From Sulfurimonas sp. (GTDB lineage: Bacteria; Campylobacterota; Campylobacteria; Campylobacterales; Sulfurimonadaceae), in NCBI RefSeq assembly GCF_016744025.1, contig NZ_JADGFC010000009.1, forward strand, positions 1 to 45,918: 45,918 nt of DNA. The letters are read 5' to 3'. Positions 31,182-41,169 of this stretch are shown here, piece after piece. The stretch's first letter is position 1. The number at the start of each line of letters is the position of its first letter. The notes under the pieces were generated by a model, which searched no databases, was not told where the DNA came from, and saw nothing but the letters and a program-made list of their open reading frames with translations. A program made the position numbers and the translations under genes.

Positions 31182-32182
31182 TTTAATAACTCCTTAGCTT
31201 CTCTAGTAATATTGTAAACAGGAATGTCTTTTATGGAAAAGTCATTTTTATCTATATGGTAAATATCTACAATAGAACTTGATTTGATTCCTATATTTAT
31301 AGAAGTCTCATAAATCATTCTTGTAGTTGTTGGACCAAATAGAGTAACTGAAGGGATATTTTGAGCCCATGCCATATGGGTTGGACCAGTATCATTACCT
31401 ATAAGCAAATCAACACTAGAAATTAGTGAAACTAAATCTATTAGAGATAGTTTAGGTGCAATATTTGCATAAGCAGAGTTTTTGGATATCCAAATAGCGT
31501 CTTCTTTTTCTGCATCTGAGCCCCATAAAATGATACTATTTTCTTTTAACTCATTACAAAGTTGCAGAACTTTTTCTTTTGGATATTTTTTTGATTCCCA
31601 AGAAGCACCTATTACAATTGCTATGTTTTTTTTACCATTCTTTTCTAGGGGATAAATCACTGTTTCAAAAACAGGGTTTTTACTCTTTAACATAATATCA
31701 TCTATCTTAAATCCAAGTCCATCAGAGACAAGGAATGTATTTCTCTTAACAATATTTTCATCATATTCTATATGTGAAGTAGTTTTGTAAAATAAAGAAG
31801 ACAATCCTTCTCTTGCAGAATTTTTATCAAAACCATGAGTGTTAGCTCCTACAAGCCTTGCAACAACAGCTGACTTTAAAAGTCCTTGAATATCTATAAT
31901 AATATCAAAAGTACCTAATGAACGAAGTTGAGAGATTGTACGTTTTAAAAGAGAAAAGCTCTTAGACTTTTTCAATTCTTTTAGGTTTAGTGTATGAACG
32001 GCAGTGATTAAAGGATGATCTTGTAGTAGTGGAGCAAAAACTTCTTCAGTAATCCACTCTATTTTTGAATCTGGATATTTTTCATGGATAAACTGTAGAG
32101 TTACAGCGCTATTTACAATATCTCCAAGAGCAGATAGTCTTACTATAGCTATACGTTTTATGTCTTTTTTCATTCTCGGCAT
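31178..32182 (-). CDS. waaC: LPS heptosyltransferase I-like glycosyltransferase
   Basis: IAIVRLSALGDIVNS, GASWESKKYP, IGNDTGPTHMAWA, TLFGPTT motifs of the GT9 family. Confidence 0.9.
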   Translation of the reverse strand: MPRMKKDIKRIAIVRLSALGDIVNSAVTLQFIHEKYPDSKIEWITEEVFAPLLQDHPLITAVHTLNLKELKKSKSFSLLKRTISQLRSLGTFDIIIDIQGLLKSAVVARLVGANTHGFDKNSAREGLSSLFYKTTSHIEYDENIVKRNTFLVSDGLGFKIDDIMLKSKNPVFETVIYPLEKNGKKNIAIVIGASWESKKYPKEKVLQLCNELKENSIILWGSDAEKEDAIWISKNSAYANIAPKLSLIDLVSLISSVDLLIGNDTGPTHMAWAQNIPSVTLFGPTTTRMIYETSINIGIKSSSIVDIYHIDKNDFSIKDIPVYNITREAKELLK

Positions 32183-32187
32183 TATAC

Positions 32188-33957
32188 CTAATTTAGCATA
32201 GCGCTTTGTTTTTTTAATTCAACAATTATCTCTTTTTGTCTGTCATAAACATATTCCATGAGTACGGCTTCGTATACTTGGTCTTCAAAGAGGTTAACAA
32301 CAACTTTACAGAATTTCTCATCACAAAGTGTAAACATAACTTCTGCGGCAAGCATAATACTCATATATCCTTCTTCACTATTTTTCATAGGAAGGGTGAA
32401 CTTCAGAGACACTTGCATATTTTTTAAAGATTCTATATTAGGGTGCATTCTTGTTTTAATTGCAATTGAATTCATAGAAATATCTAAGACTTCACCATTT
32501 AATGTACCTTTTTCAAGTACGATAGAAATTGGTGTTCTTTGTGAACAAGTTACACGAGAGTACTTTCTAGCATTTGCACTTCCCTGAACAAAATGAAAGT
32601 TCTTTAAAAGAGCAATTTTCTTTTTTGAATCTATATATTTTACATCTGCAACTATATCTTTTGAAAAACTTGATGACTGAAGTATTGTCTCTTTTTCAAA
32701 ATTCATTACAGTACCTTGTAGTTGCTCATAAGTCACATATATTTCTTGCTCTGTTTTTTTCATTATTTTTGAAGAAGTATTTAAACATAAGCCTTTATAT
32801 ATATTTAAAAGTTTCATAGGCGTTTTATTTGTAAATGTTCCTTGAAGAAGCATATCAATTGCTCTATCATCATCAAGTTCATTGCTTATATCTATAACTC
32901 TATATTATTTTTCAGTTTCTATATCTTGTTTGGAAATATCTTCTTTAGATATGTCTGATATTGTTTTTAAGACAGTATCTAGTTCTAAATTGTTTATGTC
33001 AAAGGCATAAATACCAATTATTGGTTTAATACTCTGCTTAGAAGTATATGTAGAAATTTTATTTTGTATAGTAGTAGCTTTTTGTTTTGTAGCTTCAAAG
33101 TCTAGACCTTCAAAGAGTGTTAAGTAAAGGTTGTTGTCATATTGAGCTAGTAGAGTGTGAGAATCTATTTCTATTTCCACTTGTAAAAGTAAATCACGAA
33201 TAGCCATCTCAATTTCATATTCATTCCAGTATTGACGTAAACTATGCATGTTCTCTACTTGGATTGTAATAATTGAAAATAGACTATAAGAAATACTTGC
33301 TTCTAAAATTTTATCTTTGATTATTTCTATAAAATAGATGCGATTTTTTATAAAATTTACGCTTTGGGAGAATTGTTTAGAACCTTGTATTGCATCTTTT
33401 ATAATATGTTTTATAAATATATCTCCATTATAACCCGATGTAGTACTTGTGATATTATATGTTTTTTCAGAGCCGTTAAAGTTAAAATTACTTTGTTGAG
33501 AAATATCTTCTTCCAAAAATTTTACTAAATCAAGTTCCAAACATATTTTAGATTTTACCATTTCTAAATCTGAACATTTAAAATCATTATATAACTTGTC
33601 ACTTGCATATTTTAATCCATTTGAATTAAAGATCATAAAGCATTTATCTTCTATTAAAGTCTTTGCTATAGAGTCATGGATTTGAAGCTCTCTTTTGAGT
33701 AAAAGTTCTGTTTTAATACTTGAGATTATTTTATCCGTAACATGTTTTGGAGTTATAATGCTTTTTACATTTAACATAGAAGTTAGTTGAAAAAGCATCA
33801 GATTATGTGAGTCGTTAATAAAAAAGTAAATTAAACTATCTGTTTTAGATGCAAGTAGTTTTTTTAGATGCGAGAGTAAATCTTTTTCTATTTTATCTAT
33901 TTCAACTAGATAAATTTCATCATATTTAAGACTTTGAATCTTGCTAATATCAATAAT
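32188..33957 (-). pseudogene. Degenerate GGDEF-like plus PilZ-like signalling protein interrupted by in-frame TAA (ORFs 32905-33798 and 32188-32853, coding-like sequence continuing upstream)
   Basis: Fragments are in one frame (start offset 945 nt = 315 codons), with TAA at 32905-32907 (minus strand). Downstream fragment has PilZ-like RKYSRV...DISMNSIAI; upstream fragment has a cyclase-like fold pattern with AQYDNNLYLTLF where ARxGGDEF would be. Protein-like sequence continues upstream past TAA at 33958-33960. Confidence 0.65.
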
Positions 33958-34191
33958 TTAGCAAGACTCAAATGCGCTGATTGTGTCGATGTAGAAGTCT
34001 TATAATATAAATGAACCAATAGATACCTTTATAACTTGTTATTAACATATTATAGCATAGCTATCAAAAGAGCATGAAATAGTAAAATTAAGTAACCTTG
34101 AAATCTATAATTGTCCTTTATTAGTCTCTTAACACTTTTTTTACATATTTATCTCTTTAGTATATGAGTATTAAAATTAAAAGGATTAAAA

Positions 34192-34317
34192 ATGTTTGAT
34201 GATATATTAATTATGCCAGCAGTTCTTGTAGTAATAGGTGCGAGCTTTTTCTTTTTAATCTCTTCTTTAATAGGTATATTAAGCGATGGTATTTTAGGTG
34301 AAAGTAAAATAACTTAA
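34192..34317 (+). CDS. Small single-TM peptide, 41 aa
   Basis: ATG at 34192 after AAAAGGATTAAAA; translates MFDDILIMPAVLVVIGASFFFLISSLIGILSDGILGESKIT*; absent from the supplied ORF track. Confidence 0.5.
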   Translation: MFDDILIMPAVLVVIGASFFFLISSLIGILSDGILGESKIT

Positions 34318-34361
34318 TTTTGCTATAATTGTGCATATTAAAAAGTAAAAAGGATATTTAT

Positions 34362-34841
34362 ATGGAACTAAGTTACTTAAGTATTTTGCTAATTATTGCA
34401 GGTCTTGCGATTGGTTATTTTATAAGTTATATTAAGTCTAGATTTGAAATGAGTTCATATAAGAGAGAATTAAAAGATTACAAAGAACACCTAAACAGAC
34501 AGATGAAGATTACAAATGAAGGTAGTAAAAATCTTGAGAGTCAACTAGAAAAATTAAAAAAAGAAAATGAAAACTTAAGAATATCAGTTAAGACTTTAGG
34601 ACAAAAACCAGGTCGTTCTGAGCTTAGATTATTAAATATTTATGATGGTGCTTTGAGAAAAATGATGTTAAAAGCCCCTGGGTTCTCATCTGCATGGGAA
34701 GTTGCATTACAAGAAGCTGAAAAAGAGTATGAAGAAAATGAAAGAGGGTTTAAGTCAATAATTAAAAAAGTATTTGGTCCTAGTATAACTCACCACACAG
34801 AATCTTCAATTATTGAAGATCAAAAAGAGGGTTTTAATTAA
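34362..34841 (+). CDS. Hypothetical protein, N-terminal TM plus coiled coil
   Basis: ORF 34329-34841; ATG at 34362 preferred because AAAAAGGA precedes it; MELSYLSILLIIAGLAIGYFISYI then charged coiled coil. Confidence 0.65.
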   Translation: MELSYLSILLIIAGLAIGYFISYIKSRFEMSSYKRELKDYKEHLNRQMKITNEGSKNLESQLEKLKKENENLRISVKTLGQKPGRSELRLLNIYDGALRKMMLKAPGFSSAWEVALQEAEKEYEENERGFKSIIKKVFGPSITHHTESSIIEDQKEGFN

Positions 34842-34906
34842 GCTAACCTCTTTGTTATTTAGCCTTTGCTATAATCACGATAATTTCATAAAAGGTAAGT
34901 AATAAG

Positions 34907-35812
34907 ATGGTTGCATCTGATATTCAAGATTTCTCCGAAGGTCGAACTAAAGCAAGAGCGTATTTTTGTTACCTCTTTTCCAAAAATATTCCAAACAGAC
35001 TTCCCTCACTAACTCAAGATATGATTGTCCCTCGTCTATTAAAGATAAAGGCTGATTTAGAGAATTGTGAAGGAGTCTATCTTTTGGACAACAAAGGTGT
35101 TCAAGTAACACCAACATATGCAGCAGATAAACAAATGGATGATGACGCTGGAAAAATACGGGCTGATCGAGCTTACTATTACCGTGCCGTTAGAGAAGGT
35201 CGATGCAGTATTACAGATCCATATCCATCTTTAATAACACAAAATCTTACTGTGACTGCTTCTCAACCAATTTATTGTGAAGATGGAAACTTAAAATATA
35301 TAGCTTGTCTTGACATGCCTTTAGATGAAGTTTTAAAAATTGCTCATTTAAATACATCCGACGCATTCTTTTCAAAATTGTTTAAATTTTCATATGCTAT
35401 GTTTGCTTTTGCTCTCATAGCAGTTGCACTATTTCTTTTTTCTCATGGAGTTAAAAGTTTTTTTGTAAATGAAATAACGATGTCAAATTTAATTATAGAT
35501 GATATGTTTAAAGCAACTATTCTTTTAACTCTTTCTCTAGCCATATTTGATTTAGCAAAAACTTTGATAGAAGAAGAAATCTTAGGACGACATAAAGAAC
35601 AAAATATTTCAGGTCCACATAAAACGATGGTCAAATTTTTAGGTTCAATTATTATTGCTTTATCTATTGAAGCATTAATGTTGGTGTTTAAATTTGCCAT
35701 TACTGACCCTCCAAAATTGATGTATGCAATGTATATTATCACTGGAGTAGCACTACTGATAATATGTTTAGCAGTTTATATAAAATTTACAAAAGTGAAA
35801 AGTGATTCATGA
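34907..35812 (+). CDS. PDC/Cache-like sensor membrane protein without recognised output domain
   Basis: N-terminal PDC-like region (GVYLLDNKGVQVTPTY, RAYYYRAVREGRCSITDPYPS, TVTASQPIY) followed by hydrophobic TM segments. Confidence 0.7.
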   Translation: MVASDIQDFSEGRTKARAYFCYLFSKNIPNRLPSLTQDMIVPRLLKIKADLENCEGVYLLDNKGVQVTPTYAADKQMDDDAGKIRADRAYYYRAVREGRCSITDPYPSLITQNLTVTASQPIYCEDGNLKYIACLDMPLDEVLKIAHLNTSDAFFSKLFKFSYAMFAFALIAVALFLFSHGVKSFFVNEITMSNLIIDDMFKATILLTLSLAIFDLAKTLIEEEILGRHKEQNISGPHKTMVKFLGSIIIALSIEALMLVFKFAITDPPKLMYAMYIITGVALLIICLAVYIKFTKVKSDS

Positions 35813-36438
35813 TAGCAATAGTTGATTATAATATGGGAAATTTAGCAAGTGTGCAAAATGCATTTACTAAATTAGGAAAAGAGACAGTTATAGAAAGTGA
35901 CCCAAGTAAGTTTAAAGAGTATGACAAACTTATTCTTCCCGGTGTAGGTGCTTTTCCTGACGCAATGGAGCATTTAAAAGATAGGAATATGGTAACAGCA
36001 TTAAGAGAATATGCTGCAAGTGGTAAATATATATTTGGCATCTGTCTTGGAATGCAACTACTTTTTGAAAGTAGTGAAGAGTTTGGTAAGCATGAAGGTT
36101 TAGGGCTTATTAAAGGTAATGTTATACCTTTTGACACTAATAAGTTTGAAGTATCAAGCAAAAATGAATTGCCTTTAAAAGTTCCACATATGGGCTGGAA
36201 TAGAATGTTCACTTCTCAACATCCTTTGTTTAAAGATTTAGATGAAGAACATTATCTATACTTTGTACATACATATCATGTTAATTGTACAAACAAAGAA
36301 GATATTATTGGTCGAACTAATTACGGGTATGAATTTACATCAGCAGTGTCTCATGGAAATATAATGGGTTTTCAACCTCACCCAGAAAAGAGCCATAAAA
36401 ATGGTTTACATATATTAGAAAATTTTATTTCACTATGA
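35809..36438 (+). CDS. hisH: Imidazole glycerol phosphate synthase subunit HisH
   Basis: Class I amidotransferase: LPGVGAFPDAM, GICLGMQLLFE, HTYHV, GFQPHPEKSH. Confidence 0.96.
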   Translation: MIAIVDYNMGNLASVQNAFTKLGKETVIESDPSKFKEYDKLILPGVGAFPDAMEHLKDRNMVTALREYAASGKYIFGICLGMQLLFESSEEFGKHEGLGLIKGNVIPFDTNKFEVSSKNELPLKVPHMGWNRMFTSQHPLFKDLDEEHYLYFVHTYHVNCTNKEDIIGRTNYGYEFTSAVSHGNIMGFQPHPEKSHKNGLHILENFISL

Positions 36439-36541
36439 TTGCTACGCTATCGAGAGTATACCCTCAAGGGGCACCACGATTTCGCTAGCTACGTTAACAC
36501 TTGGTTCTCTTCAGCAGAGAACTCTTGCCACTGGTGGCTCT
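36439..36541. repeat. GC-rich palindrome-containing insert between hisH and hisA
   Basis: About 50% G+C by hand count against AT-rich surroundings; contains GTTCTCT-TCAGC-AGAGAAC (36504-36522), GCCACTGGTGGC (36527-36538) and CCCTCAAGGG. Confidence 0.5.
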
Positions 36542-36561
36542 TAAAAATAATAAGGAAAATA

Positions 36562-37272
36562 ATGACTTTATACCCAGCAATAGATTTAAAAGACGGAAAA
36601 GCAGTTAGACTAACTAAGGGTCTTATGGATAGTGCAAAGATTTATTCAGATGAACCTTGGTCATTAGTAAAAACATTTGAAGAAATGGGTGCTGAGTGGG
36701 TGCATTTAGTTGATTTGAACGGTGCATTTGCTGGAGAACCTAAAAACTTAGAACAAATTATAAAAATTCGAAAAAATTGTAATGTAAAGTTAGAGCTTGG
36801 TGGTGGTATCCGAGATGAAGAAACTATTAAAAAGATGCTCGATATTGGAATAGATAGAATAATTTTAGGATCAATTGCAGTTAAAGACCCTCAATTTGTT
36901 AGAGATATGGCATCTAAATATCCAATAGCAGTTGGAATAGATGCAATAGATGGTTTTGTTGCAGTTGAAGGTTGGGCAGATGTTAGCAGTATGAAAGCTA
37001 CTGATTTAGCAAAAGAATTTGCTAATGCAGGTGTTGAAGCAATAATCTGTACTGATGTAGGAAAAGATGGAACACTATCTGGAGTAAATGTAGAATTTAC
37101 CTTAGATATTGCACGAGCAAGCGGTATTAGTACTATTGCTAGTGGTGGAGTGAAAGATTCAAGTGATATAGAAGCCCTTATTGCAACAAAAGAAGTTGGC
37201 GGTGTTATTATTGGCAAGGCATATTACGAGGGCAAATTAGACTTACCTAAGATGTTTAAACTTCTTGATTAA
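36562..37272 (+). CDS. hisA: Phosphoribosylformimino-5-aminoimidazole carboxamide ribotide isomerase
   Basis: [45 protein letters not shown] at 36562 after TAAGGA; the ORF-track start at 36439 adds 41 non-homologous-looking residues. Confidence 0.95.
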   Translation: MTLYPAIDLKDGKAVRLTKGLMDSAKIYSDEPWSLVKTFEEMGAEWVHLVDLNGAFAGEPKNLEQIIKIRKNCNVKLELGGGIRDEETIKKMLDIGIDRIILGSIAVKDPQFVRDMASKYPIAVGIDAIDGFVAVEGWADVSSMKATDLAKEFANAGVEAIICTDVGKDGTLSGVNVEFTLDIARASGISTIASGGVKDSSDIEALIATKEVGGVIIGKAYYEGKLDLPKMFKLLD

Positions 37273-37346
37273 TGGTAAAAAAATAAAAATTTAGCTATTA
37301 TTAGAGTATAAATTTTTGCAAATATATTTTTTAAAAAGGATTTCAA

Positions 37347-37721
37347 TTGAAATTACTTGTTGTTGATGATAGTTCTACGATGCGTCGTATTATTAAAAAT
37401 ACTTTAGCGCGTTTAGGTTATAAAGACATTTTAGAGGGAGCAGACGGTCTTGAAGGCTGGGCTCAAATGGATTCTAATCCAGATATCGAGATGTTAATTA
37501 CAGACTGGAATATGCCAGAAATGAATGGACTAGAATTAGTTAAAAAAGTTCGTGCAGATGCACGTTTTAAAGATACACCAATTATCATGGTAACAACAGA
37601 AGGTGGTAAATCAGAAGTTATCACTGCACTTAAAGCAGGTGTAAATAACTATATAGTTAAACCATTTACTCCTCAAGTATTAAAAGAAAAACTTGGTGCT
37701 GTTATGGGTGTTTCCGAATAA
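37347..37721 (+). CDS. cheY: Chemotaxis response regulator CheY
   Basis: LLVVDDSSTMRRIIKN, ITDWNMPEMNGLELV, PIIMVTTEGG, NNYIVKPFTP; TTG start with AAAAAGGA upstream. Confidence 0.94.
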   Translation: MKLLVVDDSSTMRRIIKNTLARLGYKDILEGADGLEGWAQMDSNPDIEMLITDWNMPEMNGLELVKKVRADARFKDTPIIMVTTEGGKSEVITALKAGVNNYIVKPFTPQVLKEKLGAVMGVSE

Positions 37722-38560
37722 TGAAGGAACACTACTACGAGTTAGTAGTTAAAGTTTCATCTCGCAAGGAGTTGTTTGCTGACTTTTTAACTGATACCAT
37801 ACCAATAGGCTTCGAAGAGTCTGATTCTGGGTTTACAGTTAGAAGCGAAGATGAACTTGATACTATTATGTGGGGACTGGAGCAGTTTCGTGAAGCTCTT
37901 CAAAAAGCTTTAGTTGAAACGATAGAACTTGAGTGTACTCAACAAAAACTTCAAAACAGTGATTGGGTTGAACTTTATCAAAAAAGTATAACCCCTCTTG
38001 CCATAGATAAATTTTATATTCATCCAACTTGGGATGAAGAAAACCCAGACTTAATTAACATAGCAATTGATCCAGCTTTGGCTTTTGGAACTGGTCACCA
38101 TCCAACAACAGCCTCTTCATTAGGAGCAATCTCAAAATATGTAAAAGAGGGAAACTCTCTAATTGATGTTGGCTGTGGAAGCGGTATACTTGGTATTGCG
38201 GCAATAAAGTTAAAAGCATTTGTAGAGGCTTGTGATACTGATCCAGTGTCAGTTGAAAATAGTATTAAAAATGCTAAATTGAATAATATAGAATTTACAA
38301 AAATATGGGAAGGCTCATGTTCGTTAAGCTCATCAAAATATGATGTAGTAGTAGCAAATATTGTAGCTGATGTACTTACTTTTATAGCAAAAGATTTAAA
38401 AAGTGCTTTAAAAGATGGTGGTACGTTAATACTATCTGGTATTTTAGATAAGTATGAGAGTAAAGTTTTGGGTTTTTACAAAGATTGTGAAATCATTGAA
38501 AGAATAGCTATAGATGAGTGGGTAACGCTTGTCTTAACAAAAAATAAAAGAGATAAATAA
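37721..38560 (+). CDS. prmA: Ribosomal protein L11 methyltransferase
   Basis: AFGTGHHPTTASSL, LIDVGCGSGILGIAA, VANIVADVL motifs. Confidence 0.95.
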   Translation: MKEHYYELVVKVSSRKELFADFLTDTIPIGFEESDSGFTVRSEDELDTIMWGLEQFREALQKALVETIELECTQQKLQNSDWVELYQKSITPLAIDKFYIHPTWDEENPDLINIAIDPALAFGTGHHPTTASSLGAISKYVKEGNSLIDVGCGSGILGIAAIKLKAFVEACDTDPVSVENSIKNAKLNNIEFTKIWEGSCSLSSSKYDVVVANIVADVLTFIAKDLKSALKDGGTLILSGILDKYESKVLGFYKDCEIIERIAIDEWVTLVLTKNKRDK

Positions 38561-40545
38561 TGTCAAATCAAGATAAGAATAATGATAATAAAAATAATAA
38601 TTTTTTTAATAAAAATCCATTAATAACTTTTGCAATATTTTCAGTAGTAATAATAGTACTATTTAAAGCATTAGTTGGTGAAGGTACAGGAATGGACAGT
38701 GCTGGCACGTCCAATAGAAAAACAAAACAGGTTAGCTATTCAGAACTAAAAACTTTAGTAGAGAGTAAAGCTGTTTCAAAAGTAAGCATAGGACAAACAT
38801 ACATCAAAGCTATTGGTTCTGATGGTTCAATTTATACTACTAGAATAGTTAAAGGTGACAATCGACTTGTAGAACTTTTAGATAAACAAGGTATAGAGTA
38901 TGCTGGTTTTAGTGAAACAAATTGGTTTACAGAAATGTTTGGATGGTTATTCCCATTTTTAATAATTATCGCAATTTGGATGTTCTTCGCAGGTAGAATG
39001 CAAAAAAGTATGGGTGGCGGAATACTTGGTATGGGTAACTCTAAAAAAATGGTTAACTCAGAAAAACCAGATACTAAGTTTGATGATGTTGCTGGTGTAG
39101 AAGAGGCTAAAGAAGAAGTTCAAGAAATTGTAGACTTTTTAAAATATCCTGCTCGTTATGTAGAAATTGGAGCGAAAATCCCAAAAGGTGTTCTTTTAGT
39201 TGGATCACCGGGTACTGGTAAAACACTTTTAGCAAAAGCAGTTGCTGGTGAAGCAGATGTTCCATTTTTCTCAGTAAGTGGTTCTAGTTTTATAGAAATG
39301 TTTGTGGGTGTTGGTGCAGCTCGTGTGCGTGATTTATTTGAACAAGCTAAAAAAGATGCTCCAAGTATTATTTTTATTGATGAGATAGATGCTATTGGTA
39401 AGAGTCGTGCTGCTGGTGGAATGATGGGTGGAAATGACGAAAGAGAACAAACTCTTAATCAGCTACTAGCTGAGATGGATGGTTTTGGAACAGATACTCC
39501 AGTTATAATATTAGCTGCGACAAACAGACCTGAAGTCCTTGATCAAGCTCTTCTTCGTCCTGGTCGTTTTGACAGACAAGTTCTTGTTGATAAACCAGAC
39601 TATCAAGGTCGTATAAAAATTCTAAAAGTGCATATGAGAAATGTTAAAATGGATGATGATGTACATATAGAAGAAATAGCTCGCCTTACAGCGGGTCTTG
39701 CCGGAGCTGATTTAGCAAATGTAATAAATGAAGCTGCTCTATTAGCTGGTAGAAAGAGTCAAAAAACTGTTACTCAAAAAGATCTTTTTGAATCTGTTGA
39801 GAGAGCAATAGCCGGACTTGCTAAAAAATCTCGTAGAATTAATCCTAAAGAGAAAAAAATTGTTGCTTACCACGAGAGTGGACATGCTCTTTTAGCTGAA
39901 ACAACTGAAGGTGCTAAAAAAGTATCTAAAGTTTCTATTGTCCCTCGTGGCCTTGCTGCATTAGGTTATACACTTAACAAACCAGAAGAAGATAAATTTA
40001 TGATGCAACGTCATGAAATGTGGGCTGAAGTAGATGTTCTTCTTGGTGGTCGTGCTGCTGAGCAAGTATTTATTAAAGAAATCTCTACAGGTGCTGGTAA
40101 TGACTTAGAAAGAGCAACAGACATCATTAAATCTATGGTTCAAACATATGGTATGAGTGATGTAGCTGGTCTTATGGTTTTAGAAAAAAGTAGACAATCT
40201 TTTATCGGTACGGGACAACAAGCTACAAGAGAGTACAGCGATAAGATGGCTGAGAACATGGATGAGTTTATTAAGACATCTTTAACTGAGCATTATGAAT
40301 CTGTAGTAGCTCGTCTTGAAGAATATAAGGGTGCTATTGAAGAGATGGTTGCCTTACTTTACAAGAAAGAAAATATTACTGGTGAAGAAGTAAGAGAAAT
40401 TATTATAAATTTTGAAAAAGAAAATAATATAGAATCAAAAGTTTCAGGTGATCTTGATGATATCGCTCAAGAGCTAAAAGAAGATGCTAAAATGGCTCAA
40501 AAAGATAGCAAAAAAGAAGATGATGGAAAAGAAGATGAAGAATAA
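38560..40545 (+). CDS. ftsH: ATP-dependent zinc metalloprotease FtsH
   Basis: Two TMs, [21 protein letters not shown] region ([19 protein letters not shown]), zinc motif HESGH. Confidence 0.98.
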   Translation: MSNQDKNNDNKNNNFFNKNPLITFAIFSVVIIVLFKALVGEGTGMDSAGTSNRKTKQVSYSELKTLVESKAVSKVSIGQTYIKAIGSDGSIYTTRIVKGDNRLVELLDKQGIEYAGFSETNWFTEMFGWLFPFLIIIAIWMFFAGRMQKSMGGGILGMGNSKKMVNSEKPDTKFDDVAGVEEAKEEVQEIVDFLKYPARYVEIGAKIPKGVLLVGSPGTGKTLLAKAVAGEADVPFFSVSGSSFIEMFVGVGAARVRDLFEQAKKDAPSIIFIDEIDAIGKSRAAGGMMGGNDEREQTLNQLLAEMDGFGTDTPVIILAATNRPEVLDQALLRPGRFDRQVLVDKPDYQGRIKILKVHMRNVKMDDDVHIEEIARLTAGLAGADLANVINEAALLAGRKSQKTVTQKDLFESVERAIAGLAKKSRRINPKEKKIVAYHESGHALLAETTEGAKKVSKVSIVPRGLAALGYTLNKPEEDKFMMQRHEMWAEVDVLLGGRAAEQVFIKEISTGAGNDLERATDIIKSMVQTYGMSDVAGLMVLEKSRQSFIGTGQQATREYSDKMAENMDEFIKTSLTEHYESVVARLEEYKGAIEEMVALLYKKENITGEEVREIIINFEKENNIESKVSGDLDDIAQELKEDAKMAQKDSKKEDDGKEDEE

Positions 40546-41167
40546 TCTTTTACCAATTGCAAGAGAAGGGTTTAATCGCATAGGCTTTACTATTTTAGCA
40601 TTTATTATTTGTGCTATTTTAGATTTTGAACTTTTAGAGTTTTTCTCTTTTTTAACGCTTGTATTCTTTATATTTGCATATAGAAATCCTGAACGTAGCA
40701 CACCAAACTTTGAGCAGATGAGTGTAGTAAGTCCAGTAGATGGTGTTTTACTATCAATTGAAGAATTAAAAAATGAAGAATATGCTTATAAATTAGAAGT
40801 AAATAGTAGTTATCTAAATGTGCCTCTTATTCGTGTTCCACTGAGTAGCACAATAGAAAATATAAATGTAAAACATGGGACAAGACTTTCTCGAAAATCA
40901 CCATTATATAAAGAAATAAATGAAAGAGTTGAACTTATTTTTCAAGATGAGAATGAAAATAAAGTTAAAATTTCTCATATATTAAAACAAAGTATTGATG
41001 ATATAAAAATCAATGTTAGAACAAAACAAAAATTAGTTCAAGGTAGTAGATACGGACTTATGCTAAATGGTATAACAACTATATATTTACCTCAGAATTT
41101 TAGAGTTAATGTTAGTGTGGGACAAGAGTTAAAAGCGTCTCAATCATTAGTAGGGTATTTTTCATAA
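40538..41167 (+). CDS. Phosphatidylserine decarboxylase-like protein, probably not a canonical active Psd
   Basis: SPVDGVL and NERV match Psd family, but the C-terminal FGS(T/R) self-cleavage site is replaced by LMLNGITTIYLP; ATG 40538 overlaps ftsH end. Confidence 0.75.
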   Translation, partial: KNNLLPIAREGFNRIGFTILAFIICAILDFELLEFFSFLTLVFFIFAYRNPERSTPNFEQMSVVSPVDGVLLSIEELKNEEYAYKLEVNSSYLNVPLIRVPLSSTIENINVKHGTRLSRKSPLYKEINERVELIFQDENENKVKISHILKQSIDDIKINVRTKQKLVQGSRYGLMLNGITTIYLPQNFRVNVSVGQELKASQSLVGYFS

Positions 41168-41169
41168 AT

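Noticed and set aside
32236-32819. Plus-strand ORFs opposite the PilZ-like fragment
   Set aside because: Hydrophobic antisense frames with no SD; the minus strand carries recognisable PilZ-like motifs.
36439-36561. ORF-track N-terminal extension of HisA ([23 protein letters not shown]...)
   Set aside because: HisA homology begins at MTLYPAIDL (ATG 36562) with a proper SD; the extension is the GC-rich intergenic insert read in frame by chance.
35443-37217. Minus-strand ORFs opposite the PDC protein, hisH and hisA
   Set aside because: Antisense shadow frames of confident CDSs; no recognisable domains or start signals.
40484-40537. ORF-track start of the Psd-like protein inside ftsH ([17 protein letters not shown])
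   Set aside because: Low-complexity lysine-rich frame of the ftsH tail; ATG 40538 is the likelier start.
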